A stretch of DNA of 64,000 nt from Bacteriovorax stolpii (GTDB lineage Bacteria; Bdellovibrionota; Bacteriovoracia; Bacteriovoracales; Bacteriovoracaceae). The translations under genes and the position numbers were made by a program. Below are positions 24,935 through 33,957 of this stretch, in pieces (the stretch's first letter is position 1; each line of letters begins with the position of its first letter). The notes under the pieces are model-generated. The model was not told the origin of the DNA and did no database searches. It saw only the letters and a list, made by a program, of their open reading frames with translations. Location: positions 1 through 64,000 of the forward strand of contig CAMCYI010000002.1 of the NCBI GenBank assembly GCA_945883845.1. Reading direction: 5' to 3'.

Positions 24935-25866
24935 TTTTTAATGTTGTTAGTTTTTGTATCTAGAACAATTCCCTGACGGCGGAAGGCCCAGCACATGTAT
25001 GAAATTGAAACAAAGAATGAAGCCGGTACGCGGTTAGCGTGAGTCATCTTGCATGAAATGAGCGTGGTCTTTCCGCCAAAACCCATAGGGCCGATTCCGA
25101 GTTTGTTGCAGGTAGAGACGATTTCTTTTTCCATTTTATCAAGTTCAGGAAGAGAGTTGCTGTCATCAAGTTTACGCAAAAGTTGTTTCTTGGCGTAGTA
25201 CGCTGAATCTGCGCGGTCACCGCCGATGCAGACTCCGAGGGCCCCGGGTCCACAGCCTTTACCCTGAGCTTTATGAACGGCATCGATCACAACTTTGCGG
25301 ACACCTTCGAGATCCCGTCCGGCACCTAGAGTCGTATCCGGTAATGAGTACTGAGCGGAAACGTTTTCGCAGCCGCCACCCTTGAGCATGAGCTTTACTT
25401 CAACGTTAGATTTTTTATGTTCGTAAAAATGTACCGAAGGATGTCCTTCACCGAGATTTGTTCCGGCGTTTTCACCTGTAAGTGAGTTCACAGAGTTCTG
25501 ACGAAGAAATCCTTTCTTCGTAGCTTCAGTAACAGCTTTTTTGATTTTATCTTTGAAATCAGTCTGGAAAAATCCAGGAGGATGGTAGACGAAAAAAATG
25601 ACAGTTCCGGTGTCCTGACATAGAGGCTGCGATTTAAATTTCGCAAGCTCGATATTATCCTTAATGATGCCCATGGCGTAAGAAGCCGTTGTGTTTGGTT
25701 CTTCCTGGGTCGTGCTAGTGCTTAGAACTTTCTGGATATCGTCTGGAATGACAGTCGAAGTTATACGAATCAGCTCTAACAGAGAATCAACAATCGACGT
25801 TTTTGCTTTCGAAAGTTTTTTGACGGCTTTTTTCTTCGCAACTTTTTTGGCGACTTTTTTAGTCAT
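24922..25866 (-). CDS. Class I fumarate hydratase, alpha (Fe-S) subunit with lysine-rich tail
   Basis: This 314-residue N-terminal fumarase domain carries the cluster-binding cysteines: LCQDTGTVIFF, GGGCENVSAQY and KMTHANRVPASF with the STCNKLGIGPMGFGGKTT block. GKGCGPGALGVCIGGDRAD is also typical. It starts with an unusual ~22-residue extension, MTKKVAKKVAKKKAVKKLSK and onward, half lysine. The ATG has an AGGAG site 6 bp upstream, so the tail appears genuinely translated. It forms an operon with the beta subunit. Confidence 0.92.
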   Translation of the reverse strand: MTKKVAKKVAKKKAVKKLSKAKTSIVDSLLELIRITSTVIPDDIQKVLSTSTTQEEPNTTASYAMGIIKDNIELAKFKSQPLCQDTGTVIFFVYHPPGFFQTDFKDKIKKAVTEATKKGFLRQNSVNSLTGENAGTNLGEGHPSVHFYEHKKSNVEVKLMLKGGGCENVSAQYSLPDTTLGAGRDLEGVRKVVIDAVHKAQGKGCGPGALGVCIGGDRADSAYYAKKQLLRKLDDSNSLPELDKMEKEIVSTCNKLGIGPMGFGGKTTLISCKMTHANRVPASFFVSISYMCWAFRRQGIVLDTKTNNIKKWLY

Positions 25867-25945
25867 GAGCTACTCCTGTGATGAGAAAATCTTAGGCCCA
25901 AACACAGGGAAAAAGAAGAGAAATTACGAAATTTTCTGCTCCAGC

Positions 25946-25976
25946 CTTGACGGTCGAAAAGGGAGATCCATCTTTA
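25946..25976 (+). promoter_or_regulatory. Possible heat-shock (sigma-32-like) promoter of hsp20
   Basis: CTTGACG (25946-25952) and TCCATCTTTA (25967-25976) are separated by 14 bp, resembling CTTGAAA-N13-15-CCCCAT-T. They lie 42 bp before the Hsp20 start. The match is partial; a weak sigma-70 promoter is the alternative. Confidence 0.4.
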
Positions 25977-26017
25977 AATGTAAGAAAGGTACCCATAACC
26001 GAATTCAAGGAGAAGTT

Positions 26018-26488
26018 ATGTATCATTTTGAACTGAAACCGTCCCGTAATCACTTTTCAAGGGCCGCATCAACGTTTGATAAAGAAGTGGAAAAACTATT
26101 TGATGTGTTTTCATCGCCGGCCGCTACAGAATATTTTGCTCCTCCCTGCGAAATCGTGGATGAGGAAAAATTTTTTCGGATCAGTCTGGATATTCCTGGT
26201 CTTCAGAAAGAGGACATGGTCATTGAAGTGAAGGATAACCGCCTGCACGTCACCGGAGAAAGAAAATCTCCTGAAACTCCGGACAGGAAAGAAGGAATCA
26301 TCCGCACAGAACGCCGTTACGGAAAATTATCGCGGGTATTTAGTCTTCCGCAGAATGTAAATGCTGACCTGATCGAAGCGCGGTTTGAAAATGGAGTTCT
26401 TGATTTGATCCTGCCGAAAGAAGAAAAATCTCACAGCAGAAAAATTGAAATCAACGGATGGAATACAAAGACAGAATTGAAAAACTAA
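26018..26488 (+). CDS. Hsp20/alpha-crystallin small heat-shock protein
   Basis: This 156-residue protein holds aggregating proteins in a refoldable state. The alpha-crystallin domain spans about residues 45-140 (FFRISLDIPGLQKEDMVIEV, RRYGKLSRVFSLP, ARFENGVLDLILPK), and a C-terminal IEI (KIEINGW) is the IxI-type motif that joins oligomers. ATG 26018 is chosen for its CAAGGAGA ribosome site; the frame extends ~330 bp upstream without conserved sequence. Confidence 0.92.
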   Translation: MYHFELKPSRNHFSRAASTFDKEVEKLFDVFSSPAATEYFAPPCEIVDEEKFFRISLDIPGLQKEDMVIEVKDNRLHVTGERKSPETPDRKEGIIRTERRYGKLSRVFSLPQNVNADLIEARFENGVLDLILPKEEKSHSRKIEINGWNTKTELKN

Positions 26489-26509
26489 ATCGCTTTCCTC
26501 CCGGAAATC

Positions 26510-26540
26510 AGGGAGAGGTCCTTGGGGCCTCTCTCTGTTT
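26510..26540 (+). terminator. Terminator-like hairpin after hsp20
   Basis: A 9-bp stem AGGGAGAGG/CCTCTCTCT with one G-T pair is followed by a modest T-rich stretch (GTTTACTTTT). It is weaker than other terminators here because the T-run is interrupted. Confidence 0.6.
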
Positions 26541-26591
26541 ACTTTTCAGGCTTGATTCCTTCATAATAGGGGAATTCACGAAGGAGTTCCC

Positions 26592-26996
26592 ATGCACCAA
26601 ATGAAGGTTCACTACCTCGGCGATTATCGCACTGAGGCCACGCACTTAGATTCAAAAAATATTCTTATTACCGATGCACCAAAAGATAATCAGGGAAAAG
26701 GCGAGGCCTTCTCTCCCACGGATCTGATGTCCACATCTCTTGCGAGCTGTATGCTGACTATTGGGGCGATGAAGGCGCGCTCTCTTAAGGCTGAGCTTCT
26801 GGGAGCGACGGTTGAAGTGGAGAAGAAGATGCAGGCATCTCCACGGAAGGTGTCGGAGATTGTCCTTCGCTTTGACTGGAAGGGCTTTGATCAGCAGGTT
26901 TCAGCTGAAGTTCTGGAGCAGGTGAAGCAGGCGATGTTGAATTGTCCTGTGGCCCTTTCACTGGATCCTTCGGTGAAGAAGACACTCCACTGGTAG
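26592..26996 (+). CDS. OsmC/Ohr-family peroxidase-like protein
   Basis: This 134-residue OsmC-fold protein has the two reactive cysteines: Cys53 in TSLASCMLTIGAM and Cys118 in LNCPVALSLDPS. Family members reduce organic hydroperoxides in the cytoplasm. Its 3' half (26785-26996) is overlapped antisense by the C-terminal coding region of the subtilase. Confidence 0.92.
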   Translation: MHQMKVHYLGDYRTEATHLDSKNILITDAPKDNQGKGEAFSPTDLMSTSLASCMLTIGAMKARSLKAELLGATVEVEKKMQASPRKVSEIVLRFDWKGFDQQVSAEVLEQVKQAMLNCPVALSLDPSVKKTLHW

Positions 26997-28407
26997 GAAC
27001 GGCTTCGACTTCAGGAGCGTCGTCCACCTCATGAGGCATGATGGGCGACGGAATACTTTCCAACACTTTATCTTTTAACGATTCTGCACTCTTCGCAGGT
27101 CTCATCCCAAATTGAATTGAGTCTTCCATCGGAATCAGATCGAGCTTCGCGAGATTTATCGACTGCTCCACTGTCAGCTCTTTAGAGAGCTGGGCCGCTT
27201 TGATGGCCTTTTGGTTATTCACAACAGATCCCGAACTGAGACGCGCCTTCAGATTTACTTTTTCATCTCCGGTACCAAGGATGATCGCCTTGACCTCGTA
27301 GGGTAGAAGCTGCGTATTGATGTTCATAATCTGCGCACCGAGGTTCGAGATGTAGGGTGTCGCCATGGAAGTTCCGCTCGATGGAGAGTGGGTTTCACCA
27401 GCGTTATCTGCGTAAACTTTTGGGACAATTGAAGGGATCGCTACTCCGGGTGCACCGATGTCAACATTGTGGGCACCGAAGTTTGAAAAACTAGCGAGGA
27501 AGTCGCCGTTCATCGCAGCGACAGTGATTGTGTTCGGCAATTTGATACGAGATGGATAGTGATGAAACTGGTCGTTATCGAGGGAAGAGTTACCGGCGGA
27601 AAAGACAAAGAGCATGTGCGGATACTTTCTGATTGTTGAAGAGGTGTGGCGATAGAGATCGTCGAAGTATTCGTCAATGACGGCCTTGAGCTTTATTTCG
27701 GAAATTTCTTTCCCGGTGAGCTCTTTGTAATTCTCCCGGAATTTGGTGATGATGTTTTTATACGTGATGCCGTACGAAGCGTTGACCACGTTCACTTTGT
27801 TAATCGAAAGGTAGCGGCAGATTTTAGCAAATTTTTGAGTCACTCTTTTGAAAGAACTTTTTACCGACTCGCGGAATTTTTCTTCCGGAATCTTTGCTGT
27901 CAGAGTGTTTATACCCTGGGGAGAATGATCCTCCACCATGAGGACCGGAGATGGAATATTTAATCCGCGGACGGGAAAGATATTGATGTTCTCGCCTTCG
28001 CGAAGAGCAATCCCTGCGACAAACGTACCGTGGGCGTGCTTTTTAAAACTCTTTGCCTTTTCCATGAAAGACTTGTCGTTAGTTTTTCTCTTGAACCATT
28101 CGAATTCCTCAAAGGTCAGACCCTGACTATGGCCTTTCGCACGAAGATTTCTGAACTGGAGAATTTCCTGGAGAGTGTTTGGGTCCTTGATGACAGCTTC
28201 TTTCAAGTGAGAGTTATCGTGAAAATCCCAGCCGTGAAATTCCTTGATGAGGTCGGGGTGGTGACCTTCTTCATCAGTTTCGTGCTTCAAAACTTTGGGT
28301 TGAAGGAACTCGTGATCAAGATCAAACCCAGTGTCGATAATCGCGATGGTGGCGGCCTGGAGTTGAACGGTAACGAAAATTGTCAGGATTGTGAGCTTGC
28401 AGAGCAT
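26785..28407 (-). CDS. Secreted subtilisin-like (S8) protease with Pro/Ser-rich tail
   Basis: This 540-residue exported protease (signal peptide MLCKLTILTIFVTVQLQAA) has triad Asp25 in AIIDTGFDLDHE, His126 in HAHGTFVAG and Ser347 in SGTSMATPYISN, with oxyanion Asn273 in FSAGNSS. The Asp lies right behind the signal peptide, so there is no propeptide; maturation may need a chaperone or be absent. After ~residue 455 the chain is a low-complexity Pro/Ser/Glu tail, and its last ~70 codons are read antisense to the osmC gene (212 bp overlap). Confidence 0.9.
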   Translation of the reverse strand: MLCKLTILTIFVTVQLQAATIAIIDTGFDLDHEFLQPKVLKHETDEEGHHPDLIKEFHGWDFHDNSHLKEAVIKDPNTLQEILQFRNLRAKGHSQGLTFEEFEWFKRKTNDKSFMEKAKSFKKHAHGTFVAGIALREGENINIFPVRGLNIPSPVLMVEDHSPQGINTLTAKIPEEKFRESVKSSFKRVTQKFAKICRYLSINKVNVVNASYGITYKNIITKFRENYKELTGKEISEIKLKAVIDEYFDDLYRHTSSTIRKYPHMLFVFSAGNSSLDNDQFHHYPSRIKLPNTITVAAMNGDFLASFSNFGAHNVDIGAPGVAIPSIVPKVYADNAGETHSPSSGTSMATPYISNLGAQIMNINTQLLPYEVKAIILGTGDEKVNLKARLSSGSVVNNQKAIKAAQLSKELTVEQSINLAKLDLIPMEDSIQFGMRPAKSAESLKDKVLESIPSPIMPHEVDDAPEVEAVPTSGVSSSPKDPVKGPQDNSTSPASPAPELQLKPADQSPSSQSEGQSPTPSVEMPASSSPLQPSLPEAQP

Positions 28408-28505
28408 ATATTGATTGTAAGGCTTGCGGGGCAGCTAATGCCATATAAAATCATCGGCATTTATATATTTCGAAGCGGGGGCCCGAAGGCCCCTTAAAAT
28501 TTAGA

Positions 28506-29096
28506 TTATTTTTTAGCTGAGAGATCGACATTGAGTGTGAATTCATCGTTGATCATCTTGTCACCGAGTGAAGCGATAATACTCTTATCACCTTTGCCGG
28601 AGTTGTATTCGACACCGTAATTGATACGGTTCACAACAACGACTGCTTTCGCAGTGAGGGACGTAGCCGTTGCTTTCACGTCAGTCGCTGTGAAAGTGAT
28701 CGGCTTTGTGATGCCTTTGATGGTCAGGTCACCCATAACGTCGAGACCTTTCGCCGTTTTCTTCGAGCTCTTGATTTTCAAAATAGCTTCAGGAAATTTT
28801 GCAGTATCAAAGAAGTCCGGAGCTTTCAGGTGGCCCACGAGCTTATCGTTCCACTCTTTGTCTGTGAGATCAGTGTTTGTGAGGCTTGGCATGTCCATGA
28901 CCACAGATCCACCAGAGAGAATATCTCCTGTTGCCGTGAGATCGCCGCTCTTCACTTTAATCAGACCTTTGTGATCGCCTGCCACTTTTTTTCCAATCCA
29001 TTCTACTTTCGTTGCTGCTGTATCTACTTTGTATGTTGTCTGCGCGCCTGCACCGAATGCAGTTACCGCGAAGACAGCGGCCAATAACATTTTCAT
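28506..29096 (-). CDS. YceI-family periplasmic protein
   Basis: This 196-residue protein has a signal peptide (MKMLLAAVFAVTAFGAGA). The lipocalin-like YceI barrel shows TYKVDTAATKVEWIGKKVAG, a FDTAKFPEAILKIKS block, GDLTIKGITKPITF and VNRINYGVEYNSG. YceI proteins bind long isoprenoid-type lipids. The gene is divergent from a LysR regulator with palindromic sequence between them, so it is the probable target of that regulator. Confidence 0.93.
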   Translation of the reverse strand: MKMLLAAVFAVTAFGAGAQTTYKVDTAATKVEWIGKKVAGDHKGLIKVKSGDLTATGDILSGGSVVMDMPSLTNTDLTDKEWNDKLVGHLKAPDFFDTAKFPEAILKIKSSKKTAKGLDVMGDLTIKGITKPITFTATDVKATATSLTAKAVVVVNRINYGVEYNSGKGDKSIIASLGDKMINDEFTLNVDLSAKK

Positions 29097-29177
29097 CTTG
29101 AACTCCTTGTATTGTTTGATGATGAGAAATTTGTGCTTTCATCATGAGGGAAGATCATGTAAAAAAAAAGACAGTTT

Positions 29178-29192
29178 TATTGTTAAACAATA
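29178..29192. promoter_or_regulatory. Candidate LysR operator (15-bp palindrome)
   Basis: TATTGTT-A-AACAATA is a perfect palindrome 18 bp upstream of the LysR-type gene. It fits the T-N11-A interrupted palindromes bound by this family. A second inverted repeat, ATGATGA/TCATCAT (29119-29145), lies nearer yceI and could be a second site. Confidence 0.5.
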
Positions 29193-29210
29193 TAAAAAAA
29201 AGTTATATAG

Positions 29211-30092
29211 ATGACATTTGAGCAAGTACTTGTATTTCATAAGATTATTGACGCTGGAAGCTTCAGAATGGCTGCCGCGGAGCTTAATAAAACGCAGCCA
29301 GCTATAAGTTTTTCTATCAAAAAACTGGAAGAAGAAATAGGGGCAGAGCTCTTTGACCGTTCGGGTTACCGGCCAGTCCTCACAGAGCATGGGAAGGCCT
29401 TCTATGAAAAATCCCAGCGGGCCGTTCAGGGCATGCATGAACTTGAAGGACTCACTCGTAGCTTTCAACAGAATGAAGAGCCAGAGATAGCTGTGTCTGT
29501 CGACGGCATATCGCCTGTTCCACAACTCCTGCGGTTATTAAAAAATTTCGGCGATCGCTTTCCCAATACAAAACTCAACATGAACTTTGATATTCTTTCC
29601 GAGTGTGAGCGCAGAGTTCTCTCGAAAGAAGTGCAGATTGGTCTCACGCATTTTATCTCTGATCAAGGTCCGCTTGAAGTTCTTAAAGTTGCCGAAGTAA
29701 AAATGCTTCCCGTGATTGATAAAATTCTCCTGGAAGAAAAAAAAGTGTTCTCTCAGGAAAAACTGATGGAGATCGATCAGGTCGTCATCGGAGACAAAAA
29801 CAAAACCGGAAAAGCATCGTTCGGGTTACTCGAAGGCGGTCGTAAATGGCGTCTTTCGGATGCTAATTTAAAAAAAGAAATTATTTTCGCTGGTCTCGGC
29901 TGGGGCCACATGCCTTTGCACTATGTTGAACGTGAAATACAGGAAAATAAACTGGTGGTGCTGGATTTTCCCGATGTCCATGTGCGCACTCTTGATATCC
30001 ACCTGATCCGCCTTAAGAAGCATCAATTCGGGCCCGTCGCCAAAGCTTTATGGGAAGCTCTTTCGTCGATTTCCCATGGCCCTTCACTTTAA
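29211..30092 (+). CDS. LysR-family transcriptional regulator
   Basis: This 293-residue regulator has the N-terminal winged HTH of LysR proteins: LVFHKIIDAGSFRMAAAELN, TQPAISFSIKKLEEEIG and LFDRSGYRPVLTEHG. The C-terminal two-lobe effector domain (from ~90) is typical; the ligand is unknown. Divergent yceI and the palindromes between them indicate local control and autoregulation. Confidence 0.92.
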   Translation: MTFEQVLVFHKIIDAGSFRMAAAELNKTQPAISFSIKKLEEEIGAELFDRSGYRPVLTEHGKAFYEKSQRAVQGMHELEGLTRSFQQNEEPEIAVSVDGISPVPQLLRLLKNFGDRFPNTKLNMNFDILSECERRVLSKEVQIGLTHFISDQGPLEVLKVAEVKMLPVIDKILLEEKKVFSQEKLMEIDQVVIGDKNKTGKASFGLLEGGRKWRLSDANLKKEIIFAGLGWGHMPLHYVEREIQENKLVVLDFPDVHVRTLDIHLIRLKKHQFGPVAKALWEALSSISHGPSL

Positions 30093-30134
30093 AAGATTGA
30101 TAAACTTTCCCCATCATTTCCATGGGTAGGTTTT

Positions 30135-32963
30135 ATGTTTCAGGTTCTCCTTGCTGTGCTTTTCTCCTGGTCGGTTTTTGCTGACGTGATCGAAGCTCCG
30201 GTCAATCCGGTGGACTACATGCAGAACCCAGCTCAGATCAACTGGAAAAAAATCGATACAGAACATTTCGAAATTATTTTTCCCCGTGAAGTGGAATCAG
30301 ATGCTCAGCGTGTCGCCCACCTTCTGGAAAAAGTTTATCCTTACGTCGGCCGCTCCCTTGAAACACTTCCACCGAAAATTTCCATCGTCCTTCAGAACCA
30401 GTCGACTATCAGTAACGGCATCGTGACTCTGGCACCGAGACGATCGGAATGGTATCTGACTCCTTCCATCGATCCGGATCTTGGATCTACGGAATGGCTG
30501 CAGACGCTGGCCGTGCATGAATTCCGTCACGTTGTTCAGTTTCAGAAATCGAAGAGAGGATTTAACAAGTTCTGGTATTTCATTCTGGGTGAAGTCGGTC
30601 AGGCAGTGGGTCTCGGTCTCACGATGCCACCATGGTTTCTGGAAGGTGATGCTGTCGGAATGGAAACTGCTTTGACCCGTGGTGGACGTGGACGCATTCC
30701 ACGCTTTGAACGTGATCTGCGTACACTTCTTTTGTCCGGTAAAAAATTTGATTATGATAAAGCTCATCTGGGATCGTACAAAGACTACATTCCCAATCAT
30801 TATATCTGGGGATATTTCTACACAACTTTCCTGCGCAATAAGTATGGCGATCTTTTTCTTTCAAAAGTCACCAACTACTCAACTGACATGGGGTGGAACC
30901 CTCTCTCGTTTTATCGCGGAGTAGATGACCTGACTGGTGAGAAGTTTGAAGACTTCTACGAGAAAACAATGCAGGAATTGATTGCAGGATGGCAATCCAA
31001 GCTGGATCAACTGAAGCCCACGCCTTATGAAGTTAAATCTCTCTCCAGAAGTATGGGTTGGACAAATTATTCTTACCCTCAGGTTCAGGAAGACAAATCT
31101 GTTGTTGCATTGAAGAGCGGACAATCGGACATTCCACATTTTGTCCGTATCAAAGATTTTTCAGAGAAAAGACTTTTTACTCCCGCCTGGCTCGTGACTG
31201 AGTATCCCTATAAAGTCAGAAAAAACAAACTTGCGTTTGTCGAGTACGAGCTTGATCCGCGCTGGGGATATCGGGATTATGCGCGCCTTAAAGTTTATGA
31301 TCTGAAATCAGACTCTTTTGTCACAGATATCCGAAAGACTAAATACCGACTGGCCGTCATAGATCATCAGGGTGAGCGCATTCTTGCTGTGAAGTGGAGT
31401 ACAAAGCAGAATCAGTTCGTTGTTATCATCGGTCTCGACGGTACGGTGAAGCAGAAAATTGAAATTCCCAAAGAAAAAGTGATCACCAGTCTGGATTGGC
31501 TGACGGCTTCTGAAATTGTTCTTGTGATCAAAGATATCGACAGTAAAAAATCTATCGTTCGTCTTTCACTCAAGGATCAGACGCAGGAAGTTTTAGTTGG
31601 CCCCTCGGATGTTAACATTGGATTTGTCGCCAGTGAGAACGGTCAAATTCTCTACGAGAGCCCGGAGTCGGGGATCGATAACATCTTTCTCTATCAGAAG
31701 TCCGGGGCGAAACAAATCACGAGTGCCAAATTTGGATCCTACGCACCCGATCTAAAGTCCGGTGAGTTGTATTACAACGACTATACTGCCGAAGGGATGA
31801 ATGTCGTTAAAAAATCCCTGATCTGGGATGAGGAACAAAAATCTTCGGACAGTTTTATTCCGTTTTACGAAAAGTTTGCACAGACTGAAAATGTTGCTGA
31901 ACTTGAAGGCGAACTTCTTAAAAAAGAGAAATATAAATCTCAGGAGTATTCTCAAATTCGTCATGCACCCAACGTTCATAGTTGGCTGATCTTTGCCGCT
32001 CCATTGTCTCCGTTTGTCATTGCCCAGTTCTATTCCCGGGATATTCTGAATAAGTTTTCGCTGTCCGGTGGATTTGAATATAACCTCAACGAAAGAACAA
32101 CGACAGGGTTTGTCAGTGCTGCCTGGTCTCACCTCTATACTGTTTTCGATATTCGTGGCGCCTATGGTACGAGACGACAGGATGTTAAAATCGGTGGAAG
32201 AAAAATAGATAATAAATGGGAAGAGGGAACCTTTGATGCCGGTATTTCTGTTCCATGGAAGAGTCTTGTAGGAAGGTTCACCCAGACTTTTACGGCAAGA
32301 GCATTCAGCAGTCTGATTAAAGTTACAAACAAGATAAGTCGTAATCGGGCTAAATTAAATGATGGAGCGTTGTTCTCACCTGGTGCAGAAATCCGTTATG
32401 CCTTTCTTTCAAGGCTTGCTCAGAGGGATATCAATCCTGATTGGGGTTACAGTCTTTTCGGAAGAATGGAAGAAGGCCAGGACGTGACTGGTGTGAAGCA
32501 AAGTGGAAGTCTTACGAGTGTTGATAACAGACTCTTCCTGCCTGGTCTGTTGAAACATCATTCATTCTTCCATCAGTTTGCGTATGAAAGACAGCGCGAT
32601 GATTTCTATCAATACACAAGTTACATTTTTTATCCACGCGGAACGGATAACGTATTTCTTCAGGAATTCACAAAGTATTCAGGAAATTACACATTTCCCA
32701 TGGCGAGTCCAGATGTGCACTGGTCACGGTATCTATATCTGAAACGGGTATACGCCAATCTTTTCTATGATGAGCTCAACGGCCGCTATAGAAGTTTCTC
32801 CTACAATGCTTCATCTTACGGCTGGGAAGTTTTGTTTGAAACTCACATCGCAAGAATTTTTCTTCCCATCACCATTGGTCTGCGCGGAAATTATAAAATT
32901 AAAGGTGATGGTGATCGTCAGAGTTATGAACTTTTTCTGGGTCAGGTCTTAGGTGTATTCTGA
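30135..32963 (+). CDS. Envelope protein: HExxH peptidase domain, beta-propeller, C-terminal barrel
   Basis: This 942-residue exported protein (signal peptide to ~16) begins with a zinc-peptidase-like domain. LAVHEFRHVVQF carries His128-Glu129...His132, and WFLEGDAVGMETAL provides a third ligand (Glu170), as in peptidase MA proteins. Residues ~310-620 show repeated WD40/TolB-like blades. The C-terminal ~280 residues alternate polar and aromatic residues and end LGQVLGVF, suggesting an outer-membrane barrel. The protein may therefore display or secrete a protease domain. Assignment of the last two parts is inference. It overlaps the next gene by 11 bp. Confidence 0.8.
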   Translation: MFQVLLAVLFSWSVFADVIEAPVNPVDYMQNPAQINWKKIDTEHFEIIFPREVESDAQRVAHLLEKVYPYVGRSLETLPPKISIVLQNQSTISNGIVTLAPRRSEWYLTPSIDPDLGSTEWLQTLAVHEFRHVVQFQKSKRGFNKFWYFILGEVGQAVGLGLTMPPWFLEGDAVGMETALTRGGRGRIPRFERDLRTLLLSGKKFDYDKAHLGSYKDYIPNHYIWGYFYTTFLRNKYGDLFLSKVTNYSTDMGWNPLSFYRGVDDLTGEKFEDFYEKTMQELIAGWQSKLDQLKPTPYEVKSLSRSMGWTNYSYPQVQEDKSVVALKSGQSDIPHFVRIKDFSEKRLFTPAWLVTEYPYKVRKNKLAFVEYELDPRWGYRDYARLKVYDLKSDSFVTDIRKTKYRLAVIDHQGERILAVKWSTKQNQFVVIIGLDGTVKQKIEIPKEKVITSLDWLTASEIVLVIKDIDSKKSIVRLSLKDQTQEVLVGPSDVNIGFVASENGQILYESPESGIDNIFLYQKSGAKQITSAKFGSYAPDLKSGELYYNDYTAEGMNVVKKSLIWDEEQKSSDSFIPFYEKFAQTENVAELEGELLKKEKYKSQEYSQIRHAPNVHSWLIFAAPLSPFVIAQFYSRDILNKFSLSGGFEYNLNERTTTGFVSAAWSHLYTVFDIRGAYGTRRQDVKIGGRKIDNKWEEGTFDAGISVPWKSLVGRFTQTFTARAFSSLIKVTNKISRNRAKLNDGALFSPGAEIRYAFLSRLAQRDINPDWGYSLFGRMEEGQDVTGVKQSGSLTSVDNRLFLPGLLKHHSFFHQFAYERQRDDFYQYTSYIFYPRGTDNVFLQEFTKYSGNYTFPMASPDVHWSRYLYLKRVYANLFYDELNGRYRSFSYNASSYGWEVLFETHIARIFLPITIGLRGNYKIKGDGDRQSYELFLGQVLGVF

Positions 32964-33957
32964 GGTTTATCAGGACCTCGATCCACGGGCACTCTATACC
33001 TCCTGCGAGGATCTGAGCAGGATTTGTTCGCATCCTCTGATCCGTGGAACCTGGGTTGACCTTGGTGCAGGTGAAGGGGAGAGTCTTCTTCATTATACAA
33101 AGATGCATGAGCATGAGAAGGCCATCGGTATTGAGCTTGCTTTGGATCGGATTGAAGAATTTAAGAAGAAAAAGAAAAGTGCGCTCGCTTCACTGATTCA
33201 TGGCGATCTTTTTACCTGTGAAATCCCTGATGGTGATATTTATTTTCTGTACTTCCCTACGGGCCCAGTACTAGACAGAATTCTTACTGAACTTTCAAAA
33301 AGAGAAAAAAGTTTCACAATTGTTGCGATTGAATCACATGGAGACCTGCTGGCCCGCCTTGATCTCGAAAATTGGATTGAGCGTATAGATGAAATCCCTT
33401 TATCATCGATGCGACATTATCAGAATGCTGTTCTCTATAAATCTCTTCCGGTAGAGCGCGATCTCTCGCAACTTGAACCCTGGACTCTTTCCTATCAGGG
33501 TTTTCATCTTGAAGTGAATCAGGATGGTAAGAGGTGGCTAGGTGAATCCCTTGGGATGACTCACCTGGAAGGGATGCAGTTTAACCTTCTTCATCCACCG
33601 CGCACGATCCAGTGGAAAGACGTTAAAGTGATTCATGCTGAGAGTGATCTGGGTCCGTTACTGAGAATGTTGATCGAACTTCGTAGGTCAGGTGAAGTCG
33701 ACATTTTGACTGTGAACAGGTCCTATGTCGCTTTGATCCGCAAAATCATCCTCTGGCCTGTCTTTTCTCTGGAGTTATCCTCTGGGGAAACGATAGAATG
33801 GTCTGGTATCAAGGCCATCCAAAAGGGACTTTTCACATGCTACGAATCTTCGTCGTCTTCTTTTTCCTTTCTTCCTGCGGTTTCGGAACGATCACAAAAG
33901 GTGGAGGAAAAACTTACGCTTACATACAGAACGAAGACTACTCAGCTGAACAGCTAA
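32953..33957 (+). CDS. SAM-dependent methyltransferase-like protein
   Basis: This 334-residue protein starts at GTG 32953 within the end of the previous gene. TWVDLGAGEGESLLHYTKM (residues ~33-51) is SAM-binding motif I, and IGIELALDRIEEF is motif II. Motif IV (FLYFPTGPVLDRIL) resembles class I enzymes lacking a clear catalytic signature. The substrate is unknown. Its last 121 bp are translated in another frame as the start of the lipoprotein gene, producing a Ser-rich tail (CYESSSSSFSFLP). Confidence 0.7.
   Translation: MYSEVYQDLDPRALYTSCEDLSRICSHPLIRGTWVDLGAGEGESLLHYTKMHEHEKAIGIELALDRIEEFKKKKKSALASLIHGDLFTCEIPDGDIYFLYFPTGPVLDRILTELSKREKSFTIVAIESHGDLLARLDLENWIERIDEIPLSSMRHYQNAVLYKSLPVERDLSQLEPWTLSYQGFHLEVNQDGKRWLGESLGMTHLEGMQFNLLHPPRTIQWKDVKVIHAESDLGPLLRMLIELRRSGEVDILTVNRSYVALIRKIILWPVFSLELSSGETIEWSGIKAIQKGLFTCYESSSSSFSFLPAVSERSQKVEEKLTLTYRTKTTQLNS

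Noticed and set aside
27646..27963. 105-aa open frame antisense to the subtilase
   Set aside because: It lies wholly inside the protease coding region, has no ribosome site and no recognisable sequence.
28477..28493. GC-rich hairpin GGGGCC/GGCCCC near the yceI end
   Set aside because: No T-run follows on either strand, so it was not called a terminator.
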